47,494 nt of DNA from Paracoccaceae bacterium (GTDB taxonomy: Bacteria; Pseudomonadota; Alphaproteobacteria; Rhodobacterales; Rhodobacteraceae). Location: NCBI GenBank assembly GCA_019090795.1, contig JAHRVG010000108.1, positions 1-47,494 of the forward strand, in the 5' to 3' direction. The notes under the pieces were generated by a model. The model ran no database searches. It was not told the DNA's origin and saw nothing but the letters and a program-made list of their open reading frames with translations. Numbering within the stretch: the first letter of the stretch is position 1; every line of letters starts with the position of its first letter. Below are positions 17,437 through 26,508 of the stretch, in pieces. The translations under genes were made by a program, and so were the position numbers.

Positions 17437-18401
17437 TGCTAAAGGGGCTGGCATATGGGGTTTCGCTGACGGGGGTTATGTTGATCTCTGCGGGTGCCTA
17501 TGCGGATGCCCCGCTGACGTCCTTGCGTCCGGTTCCGCGGCCAACCGTGATTTACCTTTCACCCTCAGCGATGCTGGCGCCTTTGGCGTCACCGCGGCCA
17601 AGGGCGCGCCCGGTAGCGGGGCAGTCAGAGACCACGATCGCAAATGCGGTACAAGTTGGCGTGATCGAAAAGGCGATTTCGGATGATGTGGCGAACCACC
17701 GAACCCTGATTGGCCGCAAGGAGCAGAAAAACGAGGTTGTGGCACAGGCCGCCGCCTTTATCAGCCCTTTTGCGGCCCTGCGTTCTTTGTTGCCCAAAAA
17801 GCGGCCCAAGGGGTTGCAGGTGGCAAGTATTGACCCCAAGACGTTAAAAACCGGTAAACCGGTGCGCTATCGCAAGAAGGGGTCGGTTTGCGGGGTCAAA
17901 GGCATTCGCGGCTATTCGGTGGCGCGAGTTCAGGGCAAAATAAGCGGGTGCCGGATTGATAATCCGGTACGGATCAACGAAGTGGACGGGATCAAGCTGA
18001 CCCGCGAGGTTTTGATTGGCTGCGAGGCGGCCAAATCGCTGTATTCATGGGTGCGCAAATCGGCAAAACCTGCAATCGGGCGCCAGGGCGGCGGGTTGAG
18101 CAAAGTGCAAACCATTGCAGGATATTCCTGTCGCAACCGCAACAACAAGAAGGGCGGCAAGCTGTCAGAGCACGCCAAAGGCAAGGCGATAGATATTTCC
18201 GGTTTTGTGCTAAAAGACGGCAGCACGCTGAGTGTTCTGAAGGATTGGCGCAGTGCCTCCAAGGGGCCGACGCTCAAGCGGATGCACAAGACAGCTTGCG
18301 GACCTTTTGGCACTGTTCTGGGGCCAAATGCGAATCGCTATCATCAGGATCACTTTCACTTTGATGTGGCACGCTATCGCAGTAAAAATTATTGCCGCTA
18401 G
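17436..18401 (+). CDS. Extensin-family protein, possible LAS-type metallopeptidase fold
   Basis: Secreted or periplasmic protein (321 aa) with an N-terminal signal peptide ending near AYADA, a low-complexity Pro/Arg-rich spacer, and the bacterial 'extensin-like C-terminal' domain from about residue 145. The domain has conserved cysteines and the pair SEHAKGKAIDISGF (His about 246, Asp seven later) and QDHFHFD. This H-x6-D plus H-x-H layout matches LAS/M15-type zinc peptidases that cut peptidoglycan stem peptides. Activity on peptidoglycan is inference. It is coupled to tyrA by a one-base overlap, and its stop overlaps the stop of the convergent DUF2125 gene (CTAG). Confidence 0.88.
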   Translation: MLKGLAYGVSLTGVMLISAGAYADAPLTSLRPVPRPTVIYLSPSAMLAPLASPRPRARPVAGQSETTIANAVQVGVIEKAISDDVANHRTLIGRKEQKNEVVAQAAAFISPFAALRSLLPKKRPKGLQVASIDPKTLKTGKPVRYRKKGSVCGVKGIRGYSVARVQGKISGCRIDNPVRINEVDGIKLTREVLIGCEAAKSLYSWVRKSAKPAIGRQGGGLSKVQTIAGYSCRNRNNKKGGKLSEHAKGKAIDISGFVLKDGSTLSVLKDWRSASKGPTLKRMHKTACGPFGTVLGPNANRYHQDHFHFDVARYRSKNYCR

Positions 18402-19402
18402 TTCAGGGCGAACCGGGGTGCAGGGCCGATCGGGAAGAAGCCCAGACTCATGGTTCGGTTTGAAAAACTCAGCGGCGCGTCGATGGTGTCGGGGTTGCCG
18501 GACAGCTTGGCGATAACGCCAAGGACAGATTCGAGTGTACTCGCCAGTTCTTGTGGCACTGCCCCAGAACTGACCGCCACTTTGAGCATGTCTTTCCAGT
18601 TCTGCGCCCGAATGCGGATTTTTCCGGTAGGATAACCCAGACGGTCCAGTTCAACAGAACCTTTGGCCTGAAAATCCAACTGTCCCCAAGTGGCGGTCAG
18701 ATCGGACAGGTCAAGACGTTTGAGATAGGGTTTTGCTCCCTCGACCGCCAGCCGGTCCCAAGGGGCATCAAAGGCCAGAGTGGAGCGGATGCGCAGCACG
18801 TCGAACACATCGGGTAGCAGGTTCGTAGGGTCAACAATGGCTTTGAAAATGCGCGCAGGCTTGACCTTTTCTGCCTGAAAGCCAACGTCATGGGCGAATT
18901 TTTCAGTGGCAGATTGCTGCGTGGTAAAAGTTGCCCTCGTCAGGGTCGAGGTCCAGTTGGCGGTGCTGAAAATATCCAAGTCTTCAACAATCACAACCGT
19001 GCGGTCGAGCGCAAGCGAGGTGTTGGGTTCGAATTTCACTGAAGAACGGATGTTGCGTGCCTTGATGGTCAGGGTTTCCTGAGGCGTTGAAATGGTTTGC
19101 TCTTGGGGCCAGACCACGATGATGTGATTGGGCTGATAGCTGAGGTTGTTGATATAGAGATGCGGTGCGGACCAAGCCCAGCCGGAACGCGGATCCGCCA
19201 AATGTAAATCCGAGATTGTGGTGTCAAAGCGGTTCGGAAAGCCCTGCACCTCCAGTGCTTGGTAATCTGCCACCCAGCCAGCCTGTTGGCGCCCGTCGAG
19301 CCACGCGCGCAGGGCGGCGTCTTTGGCGCTACTACCCGCCCACCAATAGCCAGACCAACCCAGCATGGCGAAAATGACCAAACCAACCAATAACCGCACC
19401 AT
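18398..19402 (-). CDS. DUF2125 family protein
   Basis: Alphaproteobacterial DUF2125-type protein (334 aa) with one N-terminal membrane helix (about residues 4-24, VRLLVGLVIFAMLGWSGYWW) and a large beta-rich part predicted to lie in the periplasm. It contains the family-like phrase EVQGFPNRFDTTISDL. Function is unknown; the shape resembles lipid- or wall-associated bridge-like proteins only in a general way. The ATG at 19402 has GGGAG eight bases upstream and is preferred over the in-frame TTG at 19408. Its stop codon overlaps that of the extensin gene on the other strand. Confidence 0.82.
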   Translation of the reverse strand: MVRLLVGLVIFAMLGWSGYWWAGSSAKDAALRAWLDGRQQAGWVADYQALEVQGFPNRFDTTISDLHLADPRSGWAWSAPHLYINNLSYQPNHIIVVWPQEQTISTPQETLTIKARNIRSSVKFEPNTSLALDRTVVIVEDLDIFSTANWTSTLTRATFTTQQSATEKFAHDVGFQAEKVKPARIFKAIVDPTNLLPDVFDVLRIRSTLAFDAPWDRLAVEGAKPYLKRLDLSDLTATWGQLDFQAKGSVELDRLGYPTGKIRIRAQNWKDMLKVAVSSGAVPQELASTLESVLGVIAKLSGNPDTIDAPLSFSNRTMSLGFFPIGPAPRFALN

Positions 19403-19468
19403 TTGCAAGGCTCCCTTTCCAAACCGGACCGATTGCCGTTATAGCAGGCTGGAACTAGGGGGCCAGCG

Positions 19469-20011
19469 ATGATTGAAAACGGGTTTTGGGTATTTGGCTA
19501 TGGGTCTCTGGTGTGGAATCCCGAGTTTGCCTTTGAGGATCGTCAAATTGCCCGGCTTGATGGCTATGCCCGCAGTTTTTGTATGTGGTCGATACACCAC
19601 CGTGGCACGGTGGAAAATCCGGGGCTGGTCCTGGCGCTGGACGAGGCCGAAGGGGTGCATTGTGATGGGGTGGCATTTTTTGTGGGGCCGGATACGGCAG
19701 CTGTGACGCTGGCAGAATTGCGTGCGCGGGAGCTGATTTCCTCGGCTTATGTGGAGGTTTTGCGTGATGTTGAATTTCGCGACGGGCGACGGGTCAAGGC
19801 GCTGGCGTATGTGATTGATGTGGATCATGAGCAGTATTGCGGTGGCATGGCACTGGAGAAACAGGCCGCAGTTATTGCGGCGGCTGTCGGGGGGCGCGGG
19901 CCCAATCCGGAATATCTGTACAATACGGCGGCGCATCTGGCCCAGATAGGGCTGGAGGATGTTGAACTGAACTGGCTGTCAGCAAAGGTTCGCGAGCTGC
20001 TGCGGGGCTAG
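19469..20011 (+). CDS. ChaC-type gamma-glutamylcyclotransferase
   Basis: Cytosolic enzyme (180 aa) that cleaves glutathione to 5-oxoproline and Cys-Gly. The substrate motif FGYGSLVWNP is at residues 9-18, and a Glu in the AELRARELISSAY segment is the likely catalytic acid. The length is normal for bacterial ChaC. It is divergent from DUF2125 with 66 bp between. It ends 64 bp before the convergent nfeD-like gene, a gap in which I see no clear terminator. Confidence 0.9.
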   Translation: MIENGFWVFGYGSLVWNPEFAFEDRQIARLDGYARSFCMWSIHHRGTVENPGLVLALDEAEGVHCDGVAFFVGPDTAAVTLAELRARELISSAYVEVLRDVEFRDGRRVKALAYVIDVDHEQYCGGMALEKQAAVIAAAVGGRGPNPEYLYNTAAHLAQIGLEDVELNWLSAKVRELLRG

Positions 20012-20075
20012 GAGGCATCGCGCGGGGATGCTTGGCGAACAAAGAATGGCCGCGCACTATCAAGTGTTTCCTGAA

Positions 20076-20537
20076 TTATTCGCGAACTTCGAGCACCATA
20101 CCGTCAGCCTTGGTGACCTGCACTGTGGCGCCGATTTCACTGCCGGTTCCAGGCTGCCAGCGGGCGCGCCAGCGCATACCCTCTACTTCTACCGATCCTT
20201 TGCTATTGGTGCATTCCAGCACCTTGGCATTCCGGCCAATAAACCGCTGGCCGCGTTGGTTCAGTTCATCACGCTGGTGTTCGCCGCCATCACCAAAACG
20301 ATTCAGCAGATAGCGTCCGCCAAAGGTCAGAACCACAGAGAGGGTGGCAAAAAGGGCAACCTGTAGGGCGCCGGAAAGGATTGCTCCGGCGGCCAGAATG
20401 CCAGCCATGACCAAGGCTGCGAGGGCCAACCAGATCAGCACAAAGGTGCTGGTGACCATTTCCAACGCACCTAGGACAAAGGCAAGGGCGACCCACCACC
20501 AAGGAGAAAGGCCCTCAAGAAAACCTAGGAACTCCAT
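20076..20537 (-). CDS. NfeD family membrane protein
   Basis: A 153-aa NfeD-type partner of SPFH/stomatin proteins. Two or three N-terminal membrane helices (about residues 12-75) are followed by an OB-fold domain (about 90-153) with the typical VEVEGMRWRARW segment. It starts three bases after the SPFH gene stop, so the two are co-transcribed. Such pairs organise membrane microdomains or quality control of membrane proteins; the exact client is unknown. Confidence 0.9.
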   Translation of the reverse strand: MEFLGFLEGLSPWWWVALAFVLGALEMVTSTFVLIWLALAALVMAGILAAGAILSGALQVALFATLSVVLTFGGRYLLNRFGDGGEHQRDELNQRGQRFIGRNAKVLECTNSKGSVEVEGMRWRARWQPGTGSEIGATVQVTKADGMVLEVRE

Positions 20538-20540
20538 GGT

Positions 20541-21476
20541 TTACTCCTTGCCTGTGACGGCTTTGGCGATATCGGCGATGCCGCCGATGGAGCCGAGCAG
20601 GCTGGAGGCCTCCAACGGTATCATCACGGTCTTGGCCGAGGGGCCGGCGGCGATATCGCGCAGGGCTTCGGTATATTTTTGCGCCACGAAATAGTTGACC
20701 GCCTGAATATCGCCCTTGGCAATTGCCTCGGAAACCATTGCGGTGGCTTTGGCTTCTGCTTGGGCAGCACGTTCGCGGGCTTCGGCGTCCAAAAATGCGG
20801 CTTGCTTGCGGCCCTCAGCTTCGCGGATTTGCGCCTCGCGTTCACCCTCTGCGTGCAAGATTGCGGATTGCTTAGCACCTTCGGCGGTCAGGACTTTGGC
20901 GCGCTTGTCACGCTCGGCTTTCATTTGGCGCGCCATCGCGTCGGCAATGTCTGGCGGAGGCGAGAGGTCTTTGATCTCGACACGCGTCACTTTCACGCCC
21001 CACGGATGGGCAGCATCGTCGATTACACGCAGCAGTTTGGCGTTGATAACCTCGCGGTTTGAGAGGCTCTCATCCAGATCCATCGAGCCGATTACAGATC
21101 GAATATTGGTCTGGGTCAGATTTGCCAAGGCGCGTTGCATATCGCGGACTTCATAGGCGGAACTGGCGGCGTCAACCACTTGATAAAATGTAACCGCGTC
21201 GGTCAGAACCATGGCATTGTCCTTGGTAATGACCTCTTGCCGATCAATATCAAGAACAGTTTCCATCATATTCACTTGCGCACCGACCTTATCCATCACC
21301 GGAATCAAAAACCGCAGGCCGGGTTTCAGGGTGCGCACATATCGGCCAAAGCGTTCGACTGTCCATTCCTCTCCCTGAGGTACGGATTTGACCATCATGA
21401 ATATCAGGATAAGCGCGAAAACCAGTACCGCGATAGCCGTTAGGCCGATAGTTTCCAAACTGGTGAAAAAGTCCAA
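20541..21476 (-). CDS. SPFH domain/stomatin-like protein (QmcA type)
   Basis: Paraslipin-like membrane protein (311 aa from this start). It has an N-terminal transmembrane helix (TAIAVLVFALILIFMMV), the SPFH core beginning VPQGEEWTVERFGR, and a long charged helix rich in Ala/Glu (AEGEREAQIREAEG) that oligomerises. The frame opens at a TTG at 21491, but the TTG at 21474-21476 has a GGGGGG stretch eight bases upstream and gives the usual short leader, so I prefer it. It is the first gene of the SPFH-nfeD operon. It probably forms a large ring scaffold in the inner membrane, sometimes associated with FtsH; that is family knowledge. Confidence 0.9.
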   Translation of the reverse strand: MDFFTSLETIGLTAIAVLVFALILIFMMVKSVPQGEEWTVERFGRYVRTLKPGLRFLIPVMDKVGAQVNMMETVLDIDRQEVITKDNAMVLTDAVTFYQVVDAASSAYEVRDMQRALANLTQTNIRSVIGSMDLDESLSNREVINAKLLRVIDDAAHPWGVKVTRVEIKDLSPPPDIADAMARQMKAERDKRAKVLTAEGAKQSAILHAEGEREAQIREAEGRKQAAFLDAEARERAAQAEAKATAMVSEAIAKGDIQAVNYFVAQKYTEALRDIAAGPSAKTVMIPLEASSLLGSIGGIADIAKAVTGKE

Positions 21477-21618
21477 GGTGTTGCCCCCCAAAAAATGTAA
21501 TGCACAGTATCTGGGGTGTTTTTAGCAAAATTACAAGCGGGATACCATGTAACTTACCGTTGGAATATGTCGGGCAACACAGTAAGGTCGCGCAAAACAG
21601 AAGTTGCAGACCCATATT

Positions 21619-22794
21619 ATGATACAGGCAGAACCCCAGAACGATCCGCAGTTTACTCAGCCGGTTAACCAGCTAACGCTGATGACGGTTTGCGTGATCC
21701 TTGTTGCCGTTGGGGGGTGGTTTTCTTACGGCGCGCTGATGCCGGTGTTTCTGGCAAATATCTATCTGAACGGCTTTATCTTCGGAGTTTTTGTCATCGG
21801 GGTGCTGGCCTGTTTCTGGCAGTTGCTCACGCTCCTCAGTTCCGTCAGCTGGATTGAGGGTTTTGCCCTGAACCGCCCAGGCCATGAATTTGTTAATCCG
21901 CCGGGGTTGCTGACCTCTCTGGCTACGTTGCTGCGCAAACGCGGTGCGCGCAATGCCCTGACCTCGACTTCGACCCAGTCTATACTGGATTCTGTTGCCA
22001 GTCGGCTGGATGAGGGGCGCGAGATCACCCGCTATATTATCAACCTTTTGATCTTTCTGGGGCTGTTGGGAACGTTTTACGGCCTTGCCATCACGGTTCC
22101 GGCAGTGGTGGAAACCATTCGCTCGCTGGCGCCGGATGATGGTTCCAGCACACTGGAGATTTTCGACAAGCTGATGTCGGGGCTGGAAAAGCAGATGGGC
22201 GGCATGGGCACGGCGTTCGGGTCATCCTTGTTGGGGTTGGCGGGTTCGCTGGTTGTGGGGATGCTGGATTTATTTGCAGGCCACGGCCAGAACCGCTTTT
22301 TTCGCGAGCTGGAGGAATGGCTCTCCTCGATTACCCGTATCGGGGTTTCGTCAGGAGAGGGCGACGCCGGTAACGTCGAGAATTTTGCCATTGCCGATAT
22401 GCTGGAACATACCACCTTCCAAATGGAAAACCTGCTACAAGTGCTGATGCAGATGCAGGGGCGCGGGGACGAAGCTGATACGCGGATTGAGCGCTTGTCA
22501 CTGGCAGTTGAGGGGTTGGTCGGTGTAGCGGGCCAAAACCAGGCAGAGGGCAGCCAGTTGTCAGAACAAATGGCCGAGGGGCAAAACAGGATCGCCGCCG
22601 TGCTGGAAAAAATGCCGCTTGGCGAAGATGCTGTTTGGGATGCAGAGGCGAAGATGCGCTTGCGCAATATTGATACGCAATTGTTGCGCATTCTGGAGGA
22701 GATGAGCGCCGGGCGTCAGGATGCGATGGCAGAATTGCGCGGCGATCTGAGGTCATTGGCGCAGGCGCTGGTGACGTCGCAGCGAAAGGGATAG
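21619..22794 (+). CDS. MotA/TolQ/ExbB-like proton-channel subunit
   Basis: A 391-aa membrane protein with four predicted helices: near residues 18-38, 42-68, 138-160 and 196-218. The last two form the MotA/ExbB core (LIFLGLLGTFYGLAITV, FGSSLLGLAGSLVVG). A cytoplasmic loop lies between helices 2 and 3, and a helical cytoplasmic tail of about 170 residues follows helix 4. The ATG at 21619 is preferred over the TTG at 21604. It is followed six bases later by a MotB/OmpA-like gene, so the pair should form an ion-driven stator-like complex. It is not flagellar MotA: no flagellar genes are near, and the tail and partner differ. Confidence 0.85.
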   Translation: MIQAEPQNDPQFTQPVNQLTLMTVCVILVAVGGWFSYGALMPVFLANIYLNGFIFGVFVIGVLACFWQLLTLLSSVSWIEGFALNRPGHEFVNPPGLLTSLATLLRKRGARNALTSTSTQSILDSVASRLDEGREITRYIINLLIFLGLLGTFYGLAITVPAVVETIRSLAPDDGSSTLEIFDKLMSGLEKQMGGMGTAFGSSLLGLAGSLVVGMLDLFAGHGQNRFFRELEEWLSSITRIGVSSGEGDAGNVENFAIADMLEHTTFQMENLLQVLMQMQGRGDEADTRIERLSLAVEGLVGVAGQNQAEGSQLSEQMAEGQNRIAAVLEKMPLGEDAVWDAEAKMRLRNIDTQLLRILEEMSAGRQDAMAELRGDLRSLAQALVTSQRKG

Positions 22795-22800
22795 CAAAAC

Positions 22801-25179
22801 ATGGCCCTGCAACGCCGATCCGGCAGCCGATTTTCTGCCAATATCTGGCCGGGGTTTGTTGATGCGATGACTGCGCTGTTGCTGGTGCTGATGTTTGTGC
22901 TGACCATTTTTATGATTGTGCAGTTTGTTCTGCGCGAGACCATCACCGGGCAAGACGAGGAACTGAACGAGTTATCGGTTGAAATTCTGGGATTGGCCAG
23001 TGCACTGGGGTTGGAGCGCAGCAAATCAGCGGCGCTCGAGGACAATGTATCAACGCTAAACAGCACACTGGATGCACGCGAGCAAGAGGCGCAGGAGCGT
23101 CAGTCGCTGATTGATGCACTAACGATCCAGAGCGACAATCAAGCTGAAAAAATCACCACTTTTCAATTGAAACTCTCCAGTTTCGAGGCGCAGGTAGCTG
23201 GATTGCTAACACAAAACTCTGATCTGTCATCGGAATTAGGTTCCCAGCGATCAAAGATTGCGGTTTTGACCGGCGAATCCGCCGCGCTTCGGGCGCGCAA
23301 TCAGCGGCTGGCGGCAAATATGGCGGAACGCACCAGCCGGAACGCGGCTTTGCAGGCACAGAACAAAACTCTGAGCGGCGATCTTGCCGATCAACAAGCG
23401 CAGAACCAGCGGTTGGTGGCTGATGTTGAGGGGCGGGCGAATGCGAATGCAGAACTGGCCGCGCAAAACCAAAGGCTTGCGGCGGATGCCGAGGGGCTAG
23501 CGGATACGAATGCCAAGCTGGCCGAGGAAAACCAGTTGTTGCTTGCGGATAAGGACGCGTTGGAGCGGGCAAATCTGCAAGTAATTTCCCAAAGCGAGGC
23601 GTTGCAGTTGGCATTGGTGCGGGCCCGTGAAGAAATGGACGAAAGCGTAGAAGCGGCGCGTTTGGCGGCCGTTAAACGCGAGGTGATGGAGTCGGTAATC
23701 AGCGATTTGCAGCAAGAGGTTTCGAGCGGCGAAGGCTCTCTTTCAAATGCTTTGGCGGCTTTGGCGGCAAGTGAAACGGAGTTGGGAACAACCCGCAACG
23801 AGCTGACAACATCGCTGGCCGAGTTGGCAAGCTCGCAAGAAAACGCGGCTGGGTTGCAGGGAAATCTGGCGCAGATGCAAAGCGATCTTGCCAATTCCCG
23901 CGATGCGCTGGCATTGAGCCAGAAAGATTTGGCAGCAGCCCAAGGCGGACTTTCTTCTACGGGCGATCACTTGGAGAAAACCCGCGACGAACTTGCCGCC
24001 ACTTTGAGTGAGTTGGCAAAGGCGCGCGGGTCTCTTGCTGCTACAAGAACTGAACTGGCGGGCACGCGCGACAAATTGCAGGACTCGCAAGCGGATGTCG
24101 CAGCGCAAGGCCTGAGCGAAGCTGCATTACGGGAACGTATTGCCAAGCTGGCGGAGGGCATGAGCGACGAGAAAAAAGCCCGCTTGGCCGAAGCAGTGGC
24201 CGCCGCCGCATTGCAGGCACGCCTGAAGAACGCCCAGGACGAGTTGACTGCAATGACCCTGTCACTTGAAGCACAACGCAAGGCGGCGGAGGATACACTG
24301 ACCCTGCTGGCGGCGGCAGAACTGGCCGAGCGCGATGCACTGGGCCGCGTGCAAGTGGAGTTAACCGACCGTCAGAAAAAGGCAGCTTTGCTGGCAACCG
24401 CTAATTCACGTTTGGCAGAGGAAAAAGCGCTGTCGGCTGAGGGGCGCAGAAAAGTCACCTTGCTGAACCAGCAAACGGTGGAGTTGCGCAAACAGCTGGA
24501 CGTTTTGCAAGGCTTGCTGGATCAGTCGGCTGCGCGTGATACGGCCTCCAAAGTCCAGATTGAGGCGCTTGGCTCCAATTTGAATACCGCTTTGGCGCAA
24601 GTCGCGGCGGAGCAAAAGAAAGTAGCGAAAGAGCAGACAAAGCTGGCAGAAGAACAGTTGGCCCGCGCCAATCTGGAAGAGAAAGAACGCATCCGGTTGC
24701 AGGCTGAGGCCAAAGACCTGAAAAAATTTCGTTCCGAATTTTTTGGGCGCCTAAGGGAGGTTCTCGGTGCGCAGGAAGGTATCCGTATCGTTGGTGACCG
24801 GTTTGTGTTCTCGTCCGAAATTTTGTTTGGCGCCGGTTCGGCGGATCTGGGTCAGGGCGGCAAAGACGAAATTCGCAAGGTGGCCAATATCATTCTGGAC
24901 GTGGCGGATCAGATTCCAGAGGGTATTGACTGGGTGTTGCGCGTTGATGGCCACACGGACAAGACACCCGTGTCAGGCTTTGGCTTGTATGGGGACAACT
25001 GGGCGCTGTCACAGGCACGTGCACTGTCTGTCGTGAAATATCTGATTGACGATTTGGGCATTCCTGCCAACCGTTTGGCAGCCAATGGTTTTGGCGAGTT
25101 CCAGCCGATAGCCCAGGGTGATAGCCCGGAGGCATTGGCACAGAACCGGCGCATCGAACTTAAATTTACCGAGAAATAG
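22801..25179 (+). CDS. MotB-like protein with giant coiled coil and OmpA peptidoglycan-binding domain
   Basis: A 792-aa partner of the upstream channel subunit. A short cytoplasmic leader is followed by one membrane helix FVDAMTALLLVLMFVLTIFM whose Asp21 sits where MotB/ExbD/TolR carry the proton-carrying Asp. Then comes about 600 residues of Ala/Glu/Leu/Gln-rich coiled coil with recurring AQNQRL-type repeats, and a C-terminal OmpA-like domain (about 660-792) with the peptidoglycan-binding motifs VDGHTDKTP and NRRIELKF. Flagellar MotB is about 300 aa, so the coiled coil is an extreme insertion that could span far into the periplasm. The function is unknown. The gene ends three bases from the convergent cyclase gene. 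Confidence 0.87.
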   Translation: MALQRRSGSRFSANIWPGFVDAMTALLLVLMFVLTIFMIVQFVLRETITGQDEELNELSVEILGLASALGLERSKSAALEDNVSTLNSTLDAREQEAQERQSLIDALTIQSDNQAEKITTFQLKLSSFEAQVAGLLTQNSDLSSELGSQRSKIAVLTGESAALRARNQRLAANMAERTSRNAALQAQNKTLSGDLADQQAQNQRLVADVEGRANANAELAAQNQRLAADAEGLADTNAKLAEENQLLLADKDALERANLQVISQSEALQLALVRAREEMDESVEAARLAAVKREVMESVISDLQQEVSSGEGSLSNALAALAASETELGTTRNELTTSLAELASSQENAAGLQGNLAQMQSDLANSRDALALSQKDLAAAQGGLSSTGDHLEKTRDELAATLSELAKARGSLAATRTELAGTRDKLQDSQADVAAQGLSEAALRERIAKLAEGMSDEKKARLAEAVAAAALQARLKNAQDELTAMTLSLEAQRKAAEDTLTLLAAAELAERDALGRVQVELTDRQKKAALLATANSRLAEEKALSAEGRRKVTLLNQQTVELRKQLDVLQGLLDQSAARDTASKVQIEALGSNLNTALAQVAAEQKKVAKEQTKLAEEQLARANLEEKERIRLQAEAKDLKKFRSEFFGRLREVLGAQEGIRIVGDRFVFSSEILFGAGSADLGQGGKDEIRKVANIILDVADQIPEGIDWVLRVDGHTDKTPVSGFGLYGDNWALSQARALSVVKYLIDDLGIPANRLAANGFGEFQPIAQGDSPEALAQNRRIELKFTEK

Positions 25180-25182
25180 AGT

Positions 25183-26421
25183 CTACTTGCCGCTCTCAAG
25201 ATACCAGAGTTCCATGTTACCTTTGCCCTTGATTTCAACCTTGCCCCTTTTGGCGAACTCAAAGGATTTCGACAGCCTGTCCTTGGTTTCGGCGGTGACC
25301 TGAATTTTTCCGTTGGTGCCAAAGGATTCCAGCCTTGCCGCGATATTCACCGTATCGCCCCAGACATCGTAAAACGGCTTTTGCGTACCGATCACCCCGG
25401 CAACAGCAGGCCCACTGTGGATGCCGATCCGCAACTGTATTTTCTCGCTCATCTCGCGCGAAAAATCATCTGTTGCCGAAACCATATCCAAGGCCATACG
25501 CGCAACCCGCTCGGCGTGGTCTTCCTGATACTCCGGCATCCCACCTGCAACCATAAAGGCATCTCCCAGCGTTTTGATTTTCTCCAGCCCATGTTTGGTG
25601 GCGAGGGCGTCAAAGCGGGTAAACAGTTGGTTCAGGAACTTGACCAGCTCTGCTGCGGATTGGGTCGTAGCGCGAGGGGTGAAACCAACAATATCGGCAA
25701 ATAGGATAGTGACGTTTTCATGGGCATCCGCAATTGTTTGCCCCGGATTGCGCTTGAGCTGTGCTGCGATGGTGCCGGGCAACATGTTCGCCAGCAGGCG
25801 TTCAGAGTATTCGTATTCCTGTTGTAACAACCGCTCGGCGCGATGCATCTGAGAGAAGGCGTAATACACCATGTAAAAAATTACCGAAATCGCAGAAGGG
25901 ATGGCGGAAAAATACACTGCATTTAGTAAAGTCGGGGATAATTCAAGAAAGGGTGCCGGTTCTAGAAAGTTTCTGTCCACATAAATAAAGCTACCGACCC
26001 CCAATGTAATCGAAAGGACGGAAAGCAGGTTCTGCCGCACGCCAAAAATGGCAATAGCGCTTGCTGCACCGGCGATCATAAAAAAATGCACACCCGATTG
26101 CGCGCTAAGAAGGTAGGAAATAGACAGCGCAAAAGAGATCCAGATGGTAAGATTATACAGCCCGCCCGCATAAGGGTTCCAGACATGTAGAAACGGCGTG
26201 AGCTGAAACAGAATTGCGGTGCCTGCCAACAGCATTATCGGATATTTCAGACCCTCGAAATCATAGATCGAAAAGAATACAATGTACGGCACCGCCATCA
26301 GGCTGGTTAAAACAACCAGAACATTGGTTATCCTGATACGCTGCCGCGCGCTGCCTTCAAACTTTTCGGTGCCATAAGACACCCATTTGTTCAGTAGTGA
26401 AATTACTGGCTTTACAATCAC
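25183..26421 (-). CDS. Membrane class III adenylate cyclase
   Basis: A 412-aa protein with about six N-terminal membrane helices (about residues 25-195), a short coiled linker (AERLLQQEYEYSERLLANMLP), and a class III nucleotide cyclase domain (about 215-395). The first metal Asp is in FADIVGFT and the second in LGDAF. The Lys of KTLGD and the Asp of YDVWGDTVNIAARL are the adenine-selecting pair, so ATP is the likely substrate. The frame is open to a TTG at 26445, but the GTG at 26419-26421 has GGAAGA at good spacing. The signal sensed by the membrane part is unknown. It faces the MotB-like gene end to end. Confidence 0.9.
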   Translation of the reverse strand: MIVKPVISLLNKWVSYGTEKFEGSARQRIRITNVLVVLTSLMAVPYIVFFSIYDFEGLKYPIMLLAGTAILFQLTPFLHVWNPYAGGLYNLTIWISFALSISYLLSAQSGVHFFMIAGAASAIAIFGVRQNLLSVLSITLGVGSFIYVDRNFLEPAPFLELSPTLLNAVYFSAIPSAISVIFYMVYYAFSQMHRAERLLQQEYEYSERLLANMLPGTIAAQLKRNPGQTIADAHENVTILFADIVGFTPRATTQSAAELVKFLNQLFTRFDALATKHGLEKIKTLGDAFMVAGGMPEYQEDHAERVARMALDMVSATDDFSREMSEKIQLRIGIHSGPAVAGVIGTQKPFYDVWGDTVNIAARLESFGTNGKIQVTAETKDRLSKSFEFAKRGKVEIKGKGNMELWYLESGK

Positions 26422-26508
26422 GCGTGTTCTTCCCGGAACATTCAACTTGCAAGTTATAGCGATGCTGTATGCACGCTAACAATTCAAGAAGAATCGCGCA
26501 GGTATTGA

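Noticed and set aside
23040-24700. Repeat array in the coiled-coil gene (recurring GCG-CAA-AAC-CAG type units)
   Set aside because: The repeats are degenerate and in frame, as expected of heptad-rich coiled coil, not a DNA-level repeat or CRISPR.
21619-25179. Zorya anti-phage system (ZorA/ZorB)
   Set aside because: The pair resembles ZorA/ZorB in general type, but the long coiled coil is in the MotB-like partner, not in the MotA-like one, and no ZorC, ZorD or ZorE-like gene is nearby.
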